In this document: piece by piece, positions 45,951-56,260 of the stretch
How positions within the stretch are numbered: the stretch's first letter is position 1
Layout of the letters: the number at the start of each line of letters is the position of its first letter
The notes under the pieces: generated by a model
Told to the model about the DNA's origin: nothing
The model's database searches: none
Seen by the model: only the letters and a program-made list of their open reading frames with translations
Position numbers and translations under genes: made by a program
DNA from: Ignavibacteriota bacterium
Lineage (GTDB): Bacteria > Bacteroidota > Ignavibacteria > Kapaibacteriales > UBA2268
Assembly: GCA_019637995.1 (NCBI GenBank)
Contig: JAHBUQ010000002.1
Span: 248,001-312,000, forward strand
Direction: 5' to 3'
Length of the DNA stretch: 64,000 nucleotides

Positions 45951-47872
45951 TATCTGTTAACAATAATTTTGCCTGATTCATTAAGACCGGCACCATTAAG
46001 TCTATAGATATACATACCATTAGAAACTGAACTTCCGCTCATATCTTTTGCATCCCAGTTTAATAAGTAGCTTCCGGATTTAACGTCACCGCTCATAATC
46101 CTTGAAACAACATTACCCTGTAAATCATAAACATTAAGTTCATAATATCCGTCAACACTGATATTAACATTCATAAATGCTTTGTCAGTTATAACGTTAG
46201 GTGTAACTGAAACGGCTGCAAATAAAGCATCGTTGTTTTCAACTGAAGCAACAACATTCAAATCACCAACTTCTTTATCATTAAATCTAACACCACTGAA
46301 AACAATATTACTTGCATCAGTAGAAACTTTAATGATTAAGATAGGATTATTTGATTCAAAGTCGCCCTGACCTGAAACTACAACTCTGTTTTCATTTGAA
46401 ATAACGAGCATTTGAGTTGCTTCATTTTCATTTTTAACAACATCAATAATTCTGCCGTTAATTTCAAACTTTGCACTCATTGGACCGTTTAAATCACCGT
46501 TCAAATAAACAGGAATCTGATATTCATTGTTCCCTAAAGGAGCAATTGTACCAATTTTAAGATTTGAAGCTATATCATTGCTAATTACTTTGCCCCATTG
46601 TACAGCTGTATCAAGCAGCCAAGGCAATTCAGGAACACGACCTGCCATATACGCTAAGATAAATGATGCATCATGTTCGTTTGCTTCAAATAGAATCTGC
46701 TTAACAGAACTTACTTCATTTGGTAAATCATCAGTAAAGACTTTGCTTTTCTTTTTGATAGGGATCTTAGTTCCATCAGTAGCAAAATAGTAACGACCAT
46801 TATGATTCACATCACCATGATATGCCTGACGTCTGCGAACAGGGTCTAAAGGAATGCCGGTAGCAACTGAATTCATAATCAGGCGAACGTCATTTACTGT
46901 AACAAAACGGCTCTGCGTCATACCAAAGTGTTTGTTACCGCGAGCTTTTGAAAAGTCAACGTCACCATCGCCCCACCATTCAGCAACATTAAATACTGAA
47001 GAAGCAGTAAATAATATTCTTTTATCTGAACCGCCGGATGGCTGCCAGTTACTTGTTTTAGCCTGGCTGGTAGCTGCAAGTGTAATATCCTGATTATAAA
47101 GAAGACCATTTAAATAGTCTGCACCTTCACCAACGATTTTACCTTCGCCTTTAATACCAATAGTACTACCAGTAGTGATTACTCTTGTGTCAGTCATATC
47201 AGGACGATTGCGTGGACCAACAGTACCATAAGCAAATTCGATATTTCCCTGATAAGAAAACGCATCAAGTGATTCATATAATCTTAACTGGAAATTAGCA
47301 ACACTTGATTTAACTGGTTCATTATTAAGCATATAGTTTATGTTCAAATCTTTCCATTGAACTACAAATACTTTTTGAAATCTACCATCTTCGTGTTCAA
47401 TTTCTTCAAGTTTATATGAAATTTCAGAAATCACAAAACCTTCTGTAAAGAAGTCTGTTTCATTTCTTAGATAATGGTCACCCCAAAAAGGAGCGATTAC
47501 ATTAACAGGATAATTGTTTGCATCTAAAAATAGTGCATTTACATTTTTAGCAGGAAGGAAAGGTGGTGGCGATAATGTAATAAAGCCATTTACACCAATC
47601 CAGCATTGGTTAAATACCTCACCGTTCATCTCGAAATCGAATCCGAGATTTACTCTGTGGTAGCCGTCATTTCTGTCCGTGGTAATATAATTCGGACCAA
47701 GGGCAAACTGAGCATGCGGAATAACGATTGGGTCAACCAGATTCTCGTAAGGTGTATTTTCAACAAGGGTAATGGATCTATACTCTCCGTTCACTTGAGA
47801 AAATAAGCTTGGAGAAACTGATACAGCAATCAATATCGCAATTCCGACAGCTGTAATCAAAAATTTCTTCAT
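45950..47872 (-). CDS. T9SS protein with dockerin-like segment and FlgD-like tail
   Basis: 640 residues. Signal peptide (MKKFLITAVGIAILIAVSVS); N-terminal beta domain with WIGVNGFITL and VIAPFWGDHY, like nidogen-type domains (about 60-250). At about 300-415 is a dockerin-like region: GDVDFSKARGN ... VTVNDVRLIMNSVATG, then GDVNHNGRYYFATDG and HDASFILAYMAG, with Asp/Asn positions as in calcium loops. A cohesin-like stretch may follow (about 435-540). The C-terminus is a FlgD-Ig-like sorting tail (LNVYDLQGNVVSRIMSGDVK ... NGMYIYRLNGAG). Coupled to the next gene by TAATG. Confidence 0.65.
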   Translation of the reverse strand: MKKFLITAVGIAILIAVSVSPSLFSQVNGEYRSITLVENTPYENLVDPIVIPHAQFALGPNYITTDRNDGYHRVNLGFDFEMNGEVFNQCWIGVNGFITLSPPPFLPAKNVNALFLDANNYPVNVIAPFWGDHYLRNETDFFTEGFVISEISYKLEEIEHEDGRFQKVFVVQWKDLNINYMLNNEPVKSSVANFQLRLYESLDAFSYQGNIEFAYGTVGPRNRPDMTDTRVITTGSTIGIKGEGKIVGEGADYLNGLLYNQDITLAATSQAKTSNWQPSGGSDKRILFTASSVFNVAEWWGDGDVDFSKARGNKHFGMTQSRFVTVNDVRLIMNSVATGIPLDPVRRRQAYHGDVNHNGRYYFATDGTKIPIKKKSKVFTDDLPNEVSSVKQILFEANEHDASFILAYMAGRVPELPWLLDTAVQWGKVISNDIASNLKIGTIAPLGNNEYQIPVYLNGDLNGPMSAKFEINGRIIDVVKNENEATQMLVISNENRVVVSGQGDFESNNPILIIKVSTDASNIVFSGVRFNDKEVGDLNVVASVENNDALFAAVSVTPNVITDKAFMNVNISVDGYYELNVYDLQGNVVSRIMSGDVKSGSYLLNWDAKDMSGSSVSNGMYIYRLNGAGLNESGKIIVNR

Positions 47873-47919
47873 TTTGAACTCCTAAATTTATTAATTCTTT
47901 TATTTTTAGCTCATTAATT

Positions 47920-47948
47920 GGCAGTACCCTATCGTATAGGGCACTGCC
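47920..47948 (-). terminator. rho-independent terminator after the giant T9SS gene
   Basis: GGCAGT-A-CCCTAT-CGT-ATAGGG-C-ACTGCC: two stacked 6-bp stems with one mismatch and a 3-base loop, 11 bases after the stop at 47959 on the minus strand, followed by AT-rich sequence. It lies upstream of the 640-residue gene. Confidence 0.75.
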
Positions 47949-47958
47949 ATTGCTTATA

Positions 47959-50900
47959 TTATCTCACAATCATAATCGGATAAGTGCTGGTAACATTACC
48001 GGCTGACAAACGAACCATATACTGACCGCTTGCAACCTTAGTACCTTTAGTATCACCGGTATTCCAATCAATTGAATAAACACCGCTGCTATAATCATCA
48101 CTTACTAGAGTAGTAACAACATTACCAATCATATCAACAACCTGTAATGTAACGTAAGAAGGATTAAGCACTTCGAAGTTGATTGTAGCGTTGCTGCTTG
48201 CAGGGTTTGGAGATACACTGCTAATCTTGGTAGCAGATGCATTGTCACCAAGCGTTTGTACACTGCTTAACCAATCGTGCATAATCACAAAACCTTGGAT
48301 AGCTTCGTCAACCACTGTGATAGTAGCAACTCCGTTAACTATATCAAATTGTACTGCATTAGAATGGTATCCAATACTTGGGTCATTCATATTGAAGATA
48401 AACAAGTTACCGTCCGACCATCTGTCTTTGATTAACCAAGTAGAGCCTGCAGGATTACGTGAATCAGTTCTTGAAGGAATTTCATCAGGTCTCCATTTAA
48501 TAGTTACAGGGTATAATTGGTTACCAGCTCTTAGATCACCGGCTTGGAACTGTGCTCTGTAAACATAAGATCTTTCCTGACCTGAGCGTGCAATCGGGAA
48601 TATGTTTCTTAATATACCATTTCTGTTATTAATTGACCAGCGTGCATCAAATACATCATCCCATGGTGAAGGAGGTAATTCATATTCGCAAAGTTGTTCA
48701 TCAAGTTTACCAATATAGAATCCATCATTACCGTCACCTGTTGAAGCATCCTGAAGACTTGAAGTTCCGAAAACCAAATCTTGATTTGCACCACGTGAAT
48801 TTGCAACATTAATTGTAGCAAGGAAGTCAGTTTGATCTGAATAGTTTAATCTAATAATCAAAGTAAATTCTGCGCCATTTCTGTCTTGAACTCTGATCTT
48901 AATAGTAACTTTACCATCAGGATCAACCTGAACAGGAACTCCTGCACCTTTAGCTATAGTAATAGCATATTCATCAGTTGAACCATTACCATTGATTACA
49001 TTAGGATTTACTGTAAAGCCTGTAAGCGGTTGATCGTTAACATCAAACATTGTAAGTGTTAATTGTTCTGTATTGCCTCTTAAAAGATCAGTATCTCTGA
49101 CAGTCAACTCAGTTGACCAAGCACTTGCCTGATCAATACATTCAACAGCAGGAATGCCACTGATATGTGGATCATGATTAACACCGAATACTCTTAGTGA
49201 TATTCTCTTCATTACAGATAAACCGTTTTCGTCTGTTACAACAACAGTAATCATTTCATCAAGTGGAGAAGTAGGAACATCTTGAACTCTTGGAGTGCCA
49301 TAAAGTAAACCGGTATTCGGGTTAATTTTAAGCCATTCAGGAGTAGTTTTAATGTTAGTAAGGTCAATACTTCCAGCCTCAGAGAAGCAAGGATCAATTG
49401 CAATTGCGTCTTCAGTTGTTGAAGGATAAATCAATCTGTAAGTATGGCTTTGACCAAAGTTAGGATCAAAGATTCTAATCATTCTGCTTGAATCAAGAAG
49501 TGATGGATTGTAATCTCTGTCTTCAATTGCGTCAGGTAAAGTTTCAGTAAGAATTGCAGGTTGTACGTTAATAAATACTCTGTAATCCTGTGAAGCAATA
49601 CCACCGTGACCATCATTAACAACTACAGTAAATACTGTATCATCAACAATAGTATTATTATACTGTGGATTTGGTGTCAGTAAAGCTAATGCATCACCGG
49701 CATCTATACGAACATTAAGCTGTCCGTGAGTTGTAAAATCAGCACCAAATACGTCTGATTGATCGTCGCTGTCATATCTGTATAAATTATCATTACTCAT
49801 CCAGCGCGGTCTTGATTGAATAACCATAGTACCTTCCAAACCTTTACCGTCAAGATCATAATCTAATGAGTCTATAACAGTAGTATCTGAAGGATTGTTA
49901 CGAATTGCTGTATTGAAGAATCCATAAGCAGTTCTACCATAGCGGAAGTCCCAGCCTGCAGCAGCAGGTGACTTATCTTCCAACTCGTCTGTAGTATTGA
50001 TGTCCATCTGGAATCTTAATTTATCAGTAACGTTAGCAATCAATCTTTGTACTTTATCACGACCACAAGGAATTCTTGTTGGTTCGTATCTTACATAAAG
50101 TTCACCGGGTGAATCTACTTTGTCAACTTCAATTACTGCATCTGTTTCATCAAAGAATACAGGAGGAGTATTGACAACAAATATCTTAAACTGATATGAG
50201 TTTGTGTATCTTGAAGCGACATTTACTGTGTCTTGTTGTAAATATCTTGCATTATCAATATCATACTGAGGAGCATGTAAGTATGCAGGATATGTTTCAA
50301 TCCATAAATCAATTTCATCCTGAGACATAGTAGGATTCAATTGTAAAATCGAATCTAAAGTTCTGTAATGAGGAGGGAAATTTGATGCAAAAACTGTCAT
50401 CGAATCACCACCAGGAACTATGAAAGGATTAATTGGACGTCCGGCTAATTCGAAGTAACCCTGAGCTCCGTCTTTGATAGGATCAGCAGCATATCTCTTA
50501 CGAACAACAAGCCATCTGCTTAAAGCTGAAGTGCTAGGTATTAAAGCATTATAATCTAAGCGAGCATAATTGTTAGCTTCAATATATGAGCGTGGATCAT
50601 AAAAACGATTAGGATCAATCGCAGTAATATTTAATATGGAGTCACGACCGCGTCCACCTTCATAAATTTTCTGTGATTCATCTTCCCAGTTTTCAGGATT
50701 TGCTTCTATTGGAAGACCTGAATAAGTACGGAATTGAGCAGGATATGTTCTGTCTTCTGTAACAAATACCTTATTTAAGAACTCAGTAATAACAACTTCA
50801 GTTCTCACGTCAGGATTTTCTTCTGTTGGAACATTCTTTCTAATTGTATCTGTAGAAAGTTTAACGATATCGCCTGTAAATACAGGAGGCTCAGTTGATT

Positions 50901-53900
50901 CAGTTACTCTGAATGCTAAACCTTCAGTAGCAGCAGCATGTACACCATCTCTCCAAAGAACAGTTCTTGAAACGATAAGTACAGAGTCGCCAACTCTTAC
51001 AGGTAATGAACGATATCTTTCACCAGCGAAGTATGTTACCCAGTTATTGTTACCAATTTGGTTAGAAGCAGGCATTTGTGGTCTGTTTGAGAAGAGGTTT
51101 GAAACTCTTGCGAAGTTTCTGTAATCTTCAGTATAACGACGACCTTGAAGTGCAGCTGCATCTTCATTGTATTCATTTTGATATAATTTGTAAAGTAAGT
51201 CAGGACCTGAACCTAAGTTAGCAAGACCTTCAGCTGAACGTCTCCAAGACGGATCACGTCTGTTAGTTGAGTCAGGAATAAGTTCGATTACAGTACGGAA
51301 AGTTTCTCTGTAAGGAGCATCTTCGCTTACCTGATTGAGGTTAGCACGTACATAATCACCAGTCATAAGATTAATTACAAAGAAAATTGATTGATTCAAT
51401 AATCTTGGATCATGATTGCTTATTCTTGTTAAACCTTCGTAGTTAGCACGGGTTTCAAGGTATAGAGGGTAACCGATTGGGTGATAGTAAATACCTTTAT
51501 CATCCGGTTGGAATTCACCTTGAACTGAATTGATACCAGGATAAACGAAATTACCATTATCATCCAAAAGTTCAGCAGCCATAGGATCTCTCAACCAACG
51601 TTTGATATATCTGCCATTTGAAGGCTGATTCAAATCGCTGTATCTTCTGATAACAGGAGGAATACCTACAGCAAAGTCTTCAATCGGACTCATTCTGCGT
51701 TTTGAATAATCAGCAGTTTTAATGTCAGTACCTTTATCATGAAGGTCATAAACATGTCCGCTGAATACTAAATGTTCAGGAATTGATAATGGATCAGGCT
51801 GAGTATCATCACCAGCTACGTTAGCAAGAATTACAGGTTTGTAAGTGATATCACCTCTTTCCTGTGATTCAAATGGACCTTTAGTACGTGGGTCAGCTGC
51901 ATTAGGATTGATTAACTCAGGATAAACAAAAGGTAACCAATTTTCACCGTCTGTATCAACAAAGAAAGTTGTGAACGCTGAAATATTTGGATTGTCATGA
52001 ATGTGTGGAATATAGAAATCTACATTCGCTTCAGTATGACCCCAGTAGTTACCGCGAAGAGTATCAGTACCGCCATAACCTATACCTGTAGTACCGGCTA
52101 AGATACCTTTAGTATCAGGTGCATCAGGAAGTCTTATTAAAAATCTTGCTTCATTGTTATAAATTGAATTTGCCGCTTCAGAGAATTGGTGTGAAGGAAG
52201 CGGACCTTGAACTTCACCATAAAGAATAGCACCGGCTAAGTCAGATGAAGCCGGGTTAAAGTTATTCGATCTTCTGTAAGGACCAGTGATAACATTTTGG
52301 TTAGCACCGGCTTCAGAATATGCCTCGTTACCTGTAATAAGTGAACGATTCAACACAAGTTTAAGATCATAGTTATCTGAATAGATTGCTGAACCAGAAT
52401 AAGATGAGTTATTCTGGAATCTTACACGATTGAAAGTAATTGAGTCAATTCTTCCAACTCTTGTATGAGCAATACTATCAAGAATATAAAGACCACCACC
52501 AAGACCAATACCATTTTCAGGAAGTCTTGAATCTAAATTAATACGATTAAATGAACCAACCTGAGTTGCACCGCTACCCATCTGTGAAGCAGTAAATTCA
52601 GGGTCAGTTAAAATAATTTGGTTATCTAAAAATCTTGTTAACATTCTTAAGTCAGCAGGATATTTGTCGTCTTTTCCTGTGAACGGGTCATTAACAGATG
52701 TATATTTGTAAGGAACATAATCAGCACCGATATCAACCATATCAAGGTCAGACAGCCAGAATCTTTTAGTTGTAATATCCTGAAGATTTACAAAAGAAAC
52801 TGCACCACCGTTACCATTATATACGGTATTACCGATGAAATCTGTAGCTTTAATTACACTTAAATCACCATTATAGGAATAGACAGCACCACCACCGCGG
52901 ATTTGCTTCATGTTTTCGCCTTCAACGCCTTCACCAACTACGTTATTAACAAATTCTGCACGAATAAGATTAATTACGCGGTGTTTGTGAAGAAGAATAG
53001 GAACGGAACTAGGAATACGAATATCCACAGCACCACCTGCAAATCCTGCACTATTGTTCCAGAATCTAACAGGATATTTACCATCATAACCTAAAATCGC
53101 ATCAGCTTCGACACCACCGGAGCCGTTAACTGACATATTGCGTTTAGTTAAGATAGCACCACCGAAAGCGAGAGCTACGTTATTTTCAAATTTAATATCA
53201 AAACCGTAATCACGTGTAGCTATTTTAGTATCTGAACCACCAATAACAGGCGACTCAAGCGGATTAGTGTTGCCATCAACATAGATAGCGCCACCTGCAG
53301 CAGCCATATTTCCTGTAAAATATGTTTCATTTATACCTTCACGTTCCGGTCCGCCTCTAACCTGAAGTCTGCCAAGAGAGTTTTCGATGAAGATACCGCC
53401 ACCTATTGAATAAGCTGCTGATGTTTCACCAAATCTATCTGCATCATCATAGTATTTAGCATAAGTTTTGTTATTTGAGTATTGTCCTGCAGCAATTAAA
53501 GAAGTATAAGGACCAACATAAACAGCACCACCGCGAGAGCCTTTTGAGTCTCTGGAGTTCTGATAGTTATTAGCTTGGTTTCTTATAGCACTGAATTTAT
53601 CAATAGTTGGGAAAAATACTTCCTGACCACCAATAAGTAGGCTATGATTAACACCAAAACCAATTTCAATGTTTCTTTCTTTAACTCTTGAGTCACCACC
53701 AACGTAAACAGCACCTCCATAAGCACCATTTGCATAAGTACCATAAGGGAACTGAGCAGGTTGGTTGATTATATCATAAACTCTTGGAACACCGCCGATA
53801 TTTTCTTCTCTGACGTTAGCAATCTGTACGTAGTTATTTTCAAAGTGCATATTTCTCATACGACCTAAGAAAACAGCTATACGAGCATCGTCAAGAGCCT

Positions 53901-55143
53901 GACGGTAAGTAGCATTGTTAGAACCAAAAGGTTCTGCAAGCTGGCTACTTTCGTCAATATTATCAATTCTCGGAATAGTTGTGTTTGAATTTATGCTTGA
54001 TACACTACCGTCTTTATTAGTAAGATTTGGATTCTTACCGGCAGAGTAATTTGGAACTGTTGCGTTAGCAGGTTTAGTAAATCCGTATTCTGTCGGAGCC
54101 TGAAGAATGTTAAGAGCACCGCCACGTAAACGTGCCATATTGCCTTTGAACTCAACATCAATCAACCAAGTTCTTGAAGAAAACGTAGTAATAGCACCAC
54201 CGGCGCCATTAGTCAATTCTTTAAGTTTATTGTTAACAGCATTCCATGAAGCACCCATATTAGGTCCGTTCACATTATATACCGGAATTCTGTCAACTGT
54301 AGTGTCTTTTCTAATGTTTTCGAAAACAACATTACGGAAGAAAGCAGCTCTTGCACCGGGAAGTACAATAATATGACCCCACTCCCTTGAGAAGTTATTT
54401 ACAGGTTGACCCACGAATTTGATTGGAGCAGGTACTATGTTAACATTATTAACACCCTCACCTCCAACTCTTTTCCAAGGTAAAGTTTTCAAATTCGGAT
54501 CAAAATTTTCAGGATCTCTGAATAAACGTGCATTGTAAAACATCAATGCTTGTTCAAAAGAAACTACTATATGATTGGGATTACCGGAAGTAGCTGAATT
54601 TCTTTCTTTAAGAAAGTTAGCTGAATTCGGATCCACAATATCTACTACCTGACGAGTTGATTTGTCAAGTAAAACATGGAAAATATGATTAAACTTGTCA
54701 GGGTGAACAGTTGGATCTTTAGGTGTTTCGACCCTAATTGTTCTTGCAGCTGCAGAATTATCATTATATTGATTTACAGCGCCTAAAAAGAAATAATCAA
54801 AGCTGGCATAACCGAGTGGCTCGTAAGCTGTCACAGGGTTGATACCACTAGGATTCTGAACGTAAGTTGCCTTTGCAAAACCATCGGCAATGATACGTCC
54901 ACCGGTCGAGTCAATAATTCTACCCTGAGGGTGGAAATGTACTGTCGTGCCCGGCTCAATTATCAAAGTACCACCTACAACATAATCCTTATTGACTATG
55001 TAGAGGGAGTCTTTAGCGAATATTCTCACCTTTCCAGGTGCAATACTACCCGAAACGTAAACAGCCGGCTGGGCAAAGCCTTCAGCCATGGTAAACATTC
55101 CAAACAGTACCACTAGAATACTCAAACGAATCAATCGTTGCAT
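47959..55143 (-). CDS. giant T9SS surface protein with Pmp-like beta-helix repeats
   Basis: 2394 residues. Signal peptide (MQRLIRLSILVVLFGMFTMA). The N-terminal half (to about 1050) is a right-handed beta-helix with chlamydial Pmp-type repeats: pairs of FxxN and GGA(I/V/L), for example VEFKGNMARLRGGALNI, TYFTGNMAAAGGAIYV, VRFWNNSAGFAGGAVDI and TDFIGNTVYNGNGGAVSF. A middle part of unknown fold (about 1050-1750) precedes a putative-Ig domain (WLKINPNTGLLYGTP, about 1850-1990). Residues about 2112-2290 are the domain shared with two neighbours (LVFGTSSLQDAST, ELPPSPWDDVFDARWSI). The end is a FlgD-like sorting tail (QVVDMIGNVVTTLVSDDYSS). Probably an extracellular adhesin or sheath protein. Confidence 0.8.
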   Translation of the reverse strand: MQRLIRLSILVVLFGMFTMAEGFAQPAVYVSGSIAPGKVRIFAKDSLYIVNKDYVVGGTLIIEPGTTVHFHPQGRIIDSTGGRIIADGFAKATYVQNPSGINPVTAYEPLGYASFDYFFLGAVNQYNDNSAAARTIRVETPKDPTVHPDKFNHIFHVLLDKSTRQVVDIVDPNSANFLKERNSATSGNPNHIVVSFEQALMFYNARLFRDPENFDPNLKTLPWKRVGGEGVNNVNIVPAPIKFVGQPVNNFSREWGHIIVLPGARAAFFRNVVFENIRKDTTVDRIPVYNVNGPNMGASWNAVNNKLKELTNGAGGAITTFSSRTWLIDVEFKGNMARLRGGALNILQAPTEYGFTKPANATVPNYSAGKNPNLTNKDGSVSSINSNTTIPRIDNIDESSQLAEPFGSNNATYRQALDDARIAVFLGRMRNMHFENNYVQIANVREENIGGVPRVYDIINQPAQFPYGTYANGAYGGAVYVGGDSRVKERNIEIGFGVNHSLLIGGQEVFFPTIDKFSAIRNQANNYQNSRDSKGSRGGAVYVGPYTSLIAAGQYSNNKTYAKYYDDADRFGETSAAYSIGGGIFIENSLGRLQVRGGPEREGINETYFTGNMAAAGGAIYVDGNTNPLESPVIGGSDTKIATRDYGFDIKFENNVALAFGGAILTKRNMSVNGSGGVEADAILGYDGKYPVRFWNNSAGFAGGAVDIRIPSSVPILLHKHRVINLIRAEFVNNVVGEGVEGENMKQIRGGGAVYSYNGDLSVIKATDFIGNTVYNGNGGAVSFVNLQDITTKRFWLSDLDMVDIGADYVPYKYTSVNDPFTGKDDKYPADLRMLTRFLDNQIILTDPEFTASQMGSGATQVGSFNRINLDSRLPENGIGLGGGLYILDSIAHTRVGRIDSITFNRVRFQNNSSYSGSAIYSDNYDLKLVLNRSLITGNEAYSEAGANQNVITGPYRRSNNFNPASSDLAGAILYGEVQGPLPSHQFSEAANSIYNNEARFLIRLPDAPDTKGILAGTTGIGYGGTDTLRGNYWGHTEANVDFYIPHIHDNPNISAFTTFFVDTDGENWLPFVYPELINPNAADPRTKGPFESQERGDITYKPVILANVAGDDTQPDPLSIPEHLVFSGHVYDLHDKGTDIKTADYSKRRMSPIEDFAVGIPPVIRRYSDLNQPSNGRYIKRWLRDPMAAELLDDNGNFVYPGINSVQGEFQPDDKGIYYHPIGYPLYLETRANYEGLTRISNHDPRLLNQSIFFVINLMTGDYVRANLNQVSEDAPYRETFRTVIELIPDSTNRRDPSWRRSAEGLANLGSGPDLLYKLYQNEYNEDAAALQGRRYTEDYRNFARVSNLFSNRPQMPASNQIGNNNWVTYFAGERYRSLPVRVGDSVLIVSRTVLWRDGVHAAATEGLAFRVTESTEPPVFTGDIVKLSTDTIRKNVPTEENPDVRTEVVITEFLNKVFVTEDRTYPAQFRTYSGLPIEANPENWEDESQKIYEGGRGRDSILNITAIDPNRFYDPRSYIEANNYARLDYNALIPSTSALSRWLVVRKRYAADPIKDGAQGYFELAGRPINPFIVPGGDSMTVFASNFPPHYRTLDSILQLNPTMSQDEIDLWIETYPAYLHAPQYDIDNARYLQQDTVNVASRYTNSYQFKIFVVNTPPVFFDETDAVIEVDKVDSPGELYVRYEPTRIPCGRDKVQRLIANVTDKLRFQMDINTTDELEDKSPAAAGWDFRYGRTAYGFFNTAIRNNPSDTTVIDSLDYDLDGKGLEGTMVIQSRPRWMSNDNLYRYDSDDQSDVFGADFTTHGQLNVRIDAGDALALLTPNPQYNNTIVDDTVFTVVVNDGHGGIASQDYRVFINVQPAILTETLPDAIEDRDYNPSLLDSSRMIRIFDPNFGQSHTYRLIYPSTTEDAIAIDPCFSEAGSIDLTNIKTTPEWLKINPNTGLLYGTPRVQDVPTSPLDEMITVVVTDENGLSVMKRISLRVFGVNHDPHISGIPAVECIDQASAWSTELTVRDTDLLRGNTEQLTLTMFDVNDQPLTGFTVNPNVINGNGSTDEYAITIAKGAGVPVQVDPDGKVTIKIRVQDRNGAEFTLIIRLNYSDQTDFLATINVANSRGANQDLVFGTSSLQDASTGDGNDGFYIGKLDEQLCEYELPPSPWDDVFDARWSINNRNGILRNIFPIARSGQERSYVYRAQFQAGDLRAGNQLYPVTIKWRPDEIPSRTDSRNPAGSTWLIKDRWSDGNLFIFNMNDPSIGYHSNAVQFDIVNGVATITVVDEAIQGFVIMHDWLSSVQTLGDNASATKISSVSPNPASSNATINFEVLNPSYVTLQVVDMIGNVVTTLVSDDYSSGVYSIDWNTGDTKGTKVASGQYMVRLSAGNVTSTYPIMIVR

Positions 55144-55244
55144 GATACCTCCAAAAAATAAATACTTATGTACAACAAATTATTTAATAACATTTAATTT
55201 CTAACTTATAAAAAACATAAAAATGGGGTCTTAGCCCAATTGCA

Positions 55245-55973
55245 TTACTCAATAATCGTGCCAATCCTTGTTAATCCAGCCTTAGCAAGTGTGCTAAATT
55301 CGCCAAATTCACTTAATTTTAATATTTCTCTATAAAGAGATTCAGCTTGGGCACTATTTTCTGCCTTTTCGTAACATAATGCTGAATAAAACAAATATCT
55401 TGATTTTATATTATCTTCATCTGCATATTGTGATGCGCTTTTATAAAGTTCTGCAGCTTCAGAATATTTATTTTCGATTTCAAGAGTTGCAGCTAAACCG
55501 GCATTGGCGCCAAGTCTGATAATATCGGCAGAGGATTTTTGGGCAATTTCGAAATATTTTTTTGAATCTGATTGCTTGTTACTGTTAAATAAGGAGTTAG
55601 CAGCATATAGAGCGGCTATTTTGCCTTGGTCAGTACTACTGAATTCATCAGCGATATACTTCAAGCCTTTAACCTCTTCACCAAGGTAAGTTTTTGAAGG
55701 GTCACCATTTAGAGCTTTTTCATAATCACCTGCTTCATAATATTCCATTACTCTGGTAAGCAACACAGAAGCTCTTCCTGAAGCTTCTTCAGACTGATAA
55801 CGCAGGTAAAATGCTACTGCTATTGCAACGACAACAACTAAAGATACTATTGATATCAATTTGCCGTTTTTTTCGATAAAATTTGGTTCACCGCTGTCAG
55901 ATGATACCGCACCCGAATCTGCACCTGTCAATAACTGACTTGCATCTTCCTGATTCATTTCTCTCTTCTTCAT
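55245..55973 (-). CDS. membrane-anchored TPR protein (YfgM-like)
   Basis: 242 residues: a polar N-terminus, one membrane helix at about 38-58 (LISIVSLVVVVAIAVAFYL), then a periplasmic helical region with TPR-like units (LTRVMEYYEAGDYEKALNG, GANAGLAATLEIENKYSEAA, YSALCYEKAENSAQAESLYR). The layout is that of YfgM-type proteins that associate with the SecYEG translocon and periplasmic chaperones. It lies 100 bp upstream of the giant T9SS gene, so a role in export of these proteins is possible but only inferred from position. Confidence 0.7.
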   Translation of the reverse strand: MKKREMNQEDASQLLTGADSGAVSSDSGEPNFIEKNGKLISIVSLVVVVAIAVAFYLRYQSEEASGRASVLLTRVMEYYEAGDYEKALNGDPSKTYLGEEVKGLKYIADEFSSTDQGKIAALYAANSLFNSNKQSDSKKYFEIAQKSSADIIRLGANAGLAATLEIENKYSEAAELYKSASQYADEDNIKSRYLFYSALCYEKAENSAQAESLYREILKLSEFGEFSTLAKAGLTRIGTIIE

Positions 55974-56015
55974 TTAATCTCGCAATTATAATCATTTAGT
56001 TTAACATATACTTAG

Positions 56016-56089
56016 CACGCCCGAAGGGAATCGAACCCCCAACCTCTGGAACCGGAATCCAACACTCTATCCAATTGAGCTACGGGCGC
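56016..56089 (-). tRNA. tRNA-Arg (anticodon CCG)
   Basis: Read on the minus strand: acceptor GCGCCCG (56089-56083) pairs with CGGGCGT (G-T at the first pair), D-arm GCTCAATTGGATAGAG, anticodon stem TTGGA/TCCAG with loop TTCCGGT giving CCG (56053-56055), and T-arm GGGGGTTCGAATCCC. The discriminator is G and CCA is not encoded. It sits alone between the TPR gene and the E1 gene. Confidence 0.93.
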
Positions 56090-56260
56090 AAAAAAATTTT
56101 GCACCAAACAAGTTACAAATATAAAGGGTGATACCCAAATAAACAATTTTATTTTTTGGGCATCTTGCAATTTCAAATATAATAATAATTTATTTAATAA
56201 TCGCTTGTAATTTTAACTTCACACTGTCAAGTTTATTGCACACTCAATATTTTATTATTA

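Noticed and set aside
47959..55143. CRISPR or DNA tandem repeats in the giant gene
   Set aside because: Recurrent codon strings come from protein repeats (GGA(I/V/L), FxxN); no regular spacing or conserved DNA repeat unit is seen.
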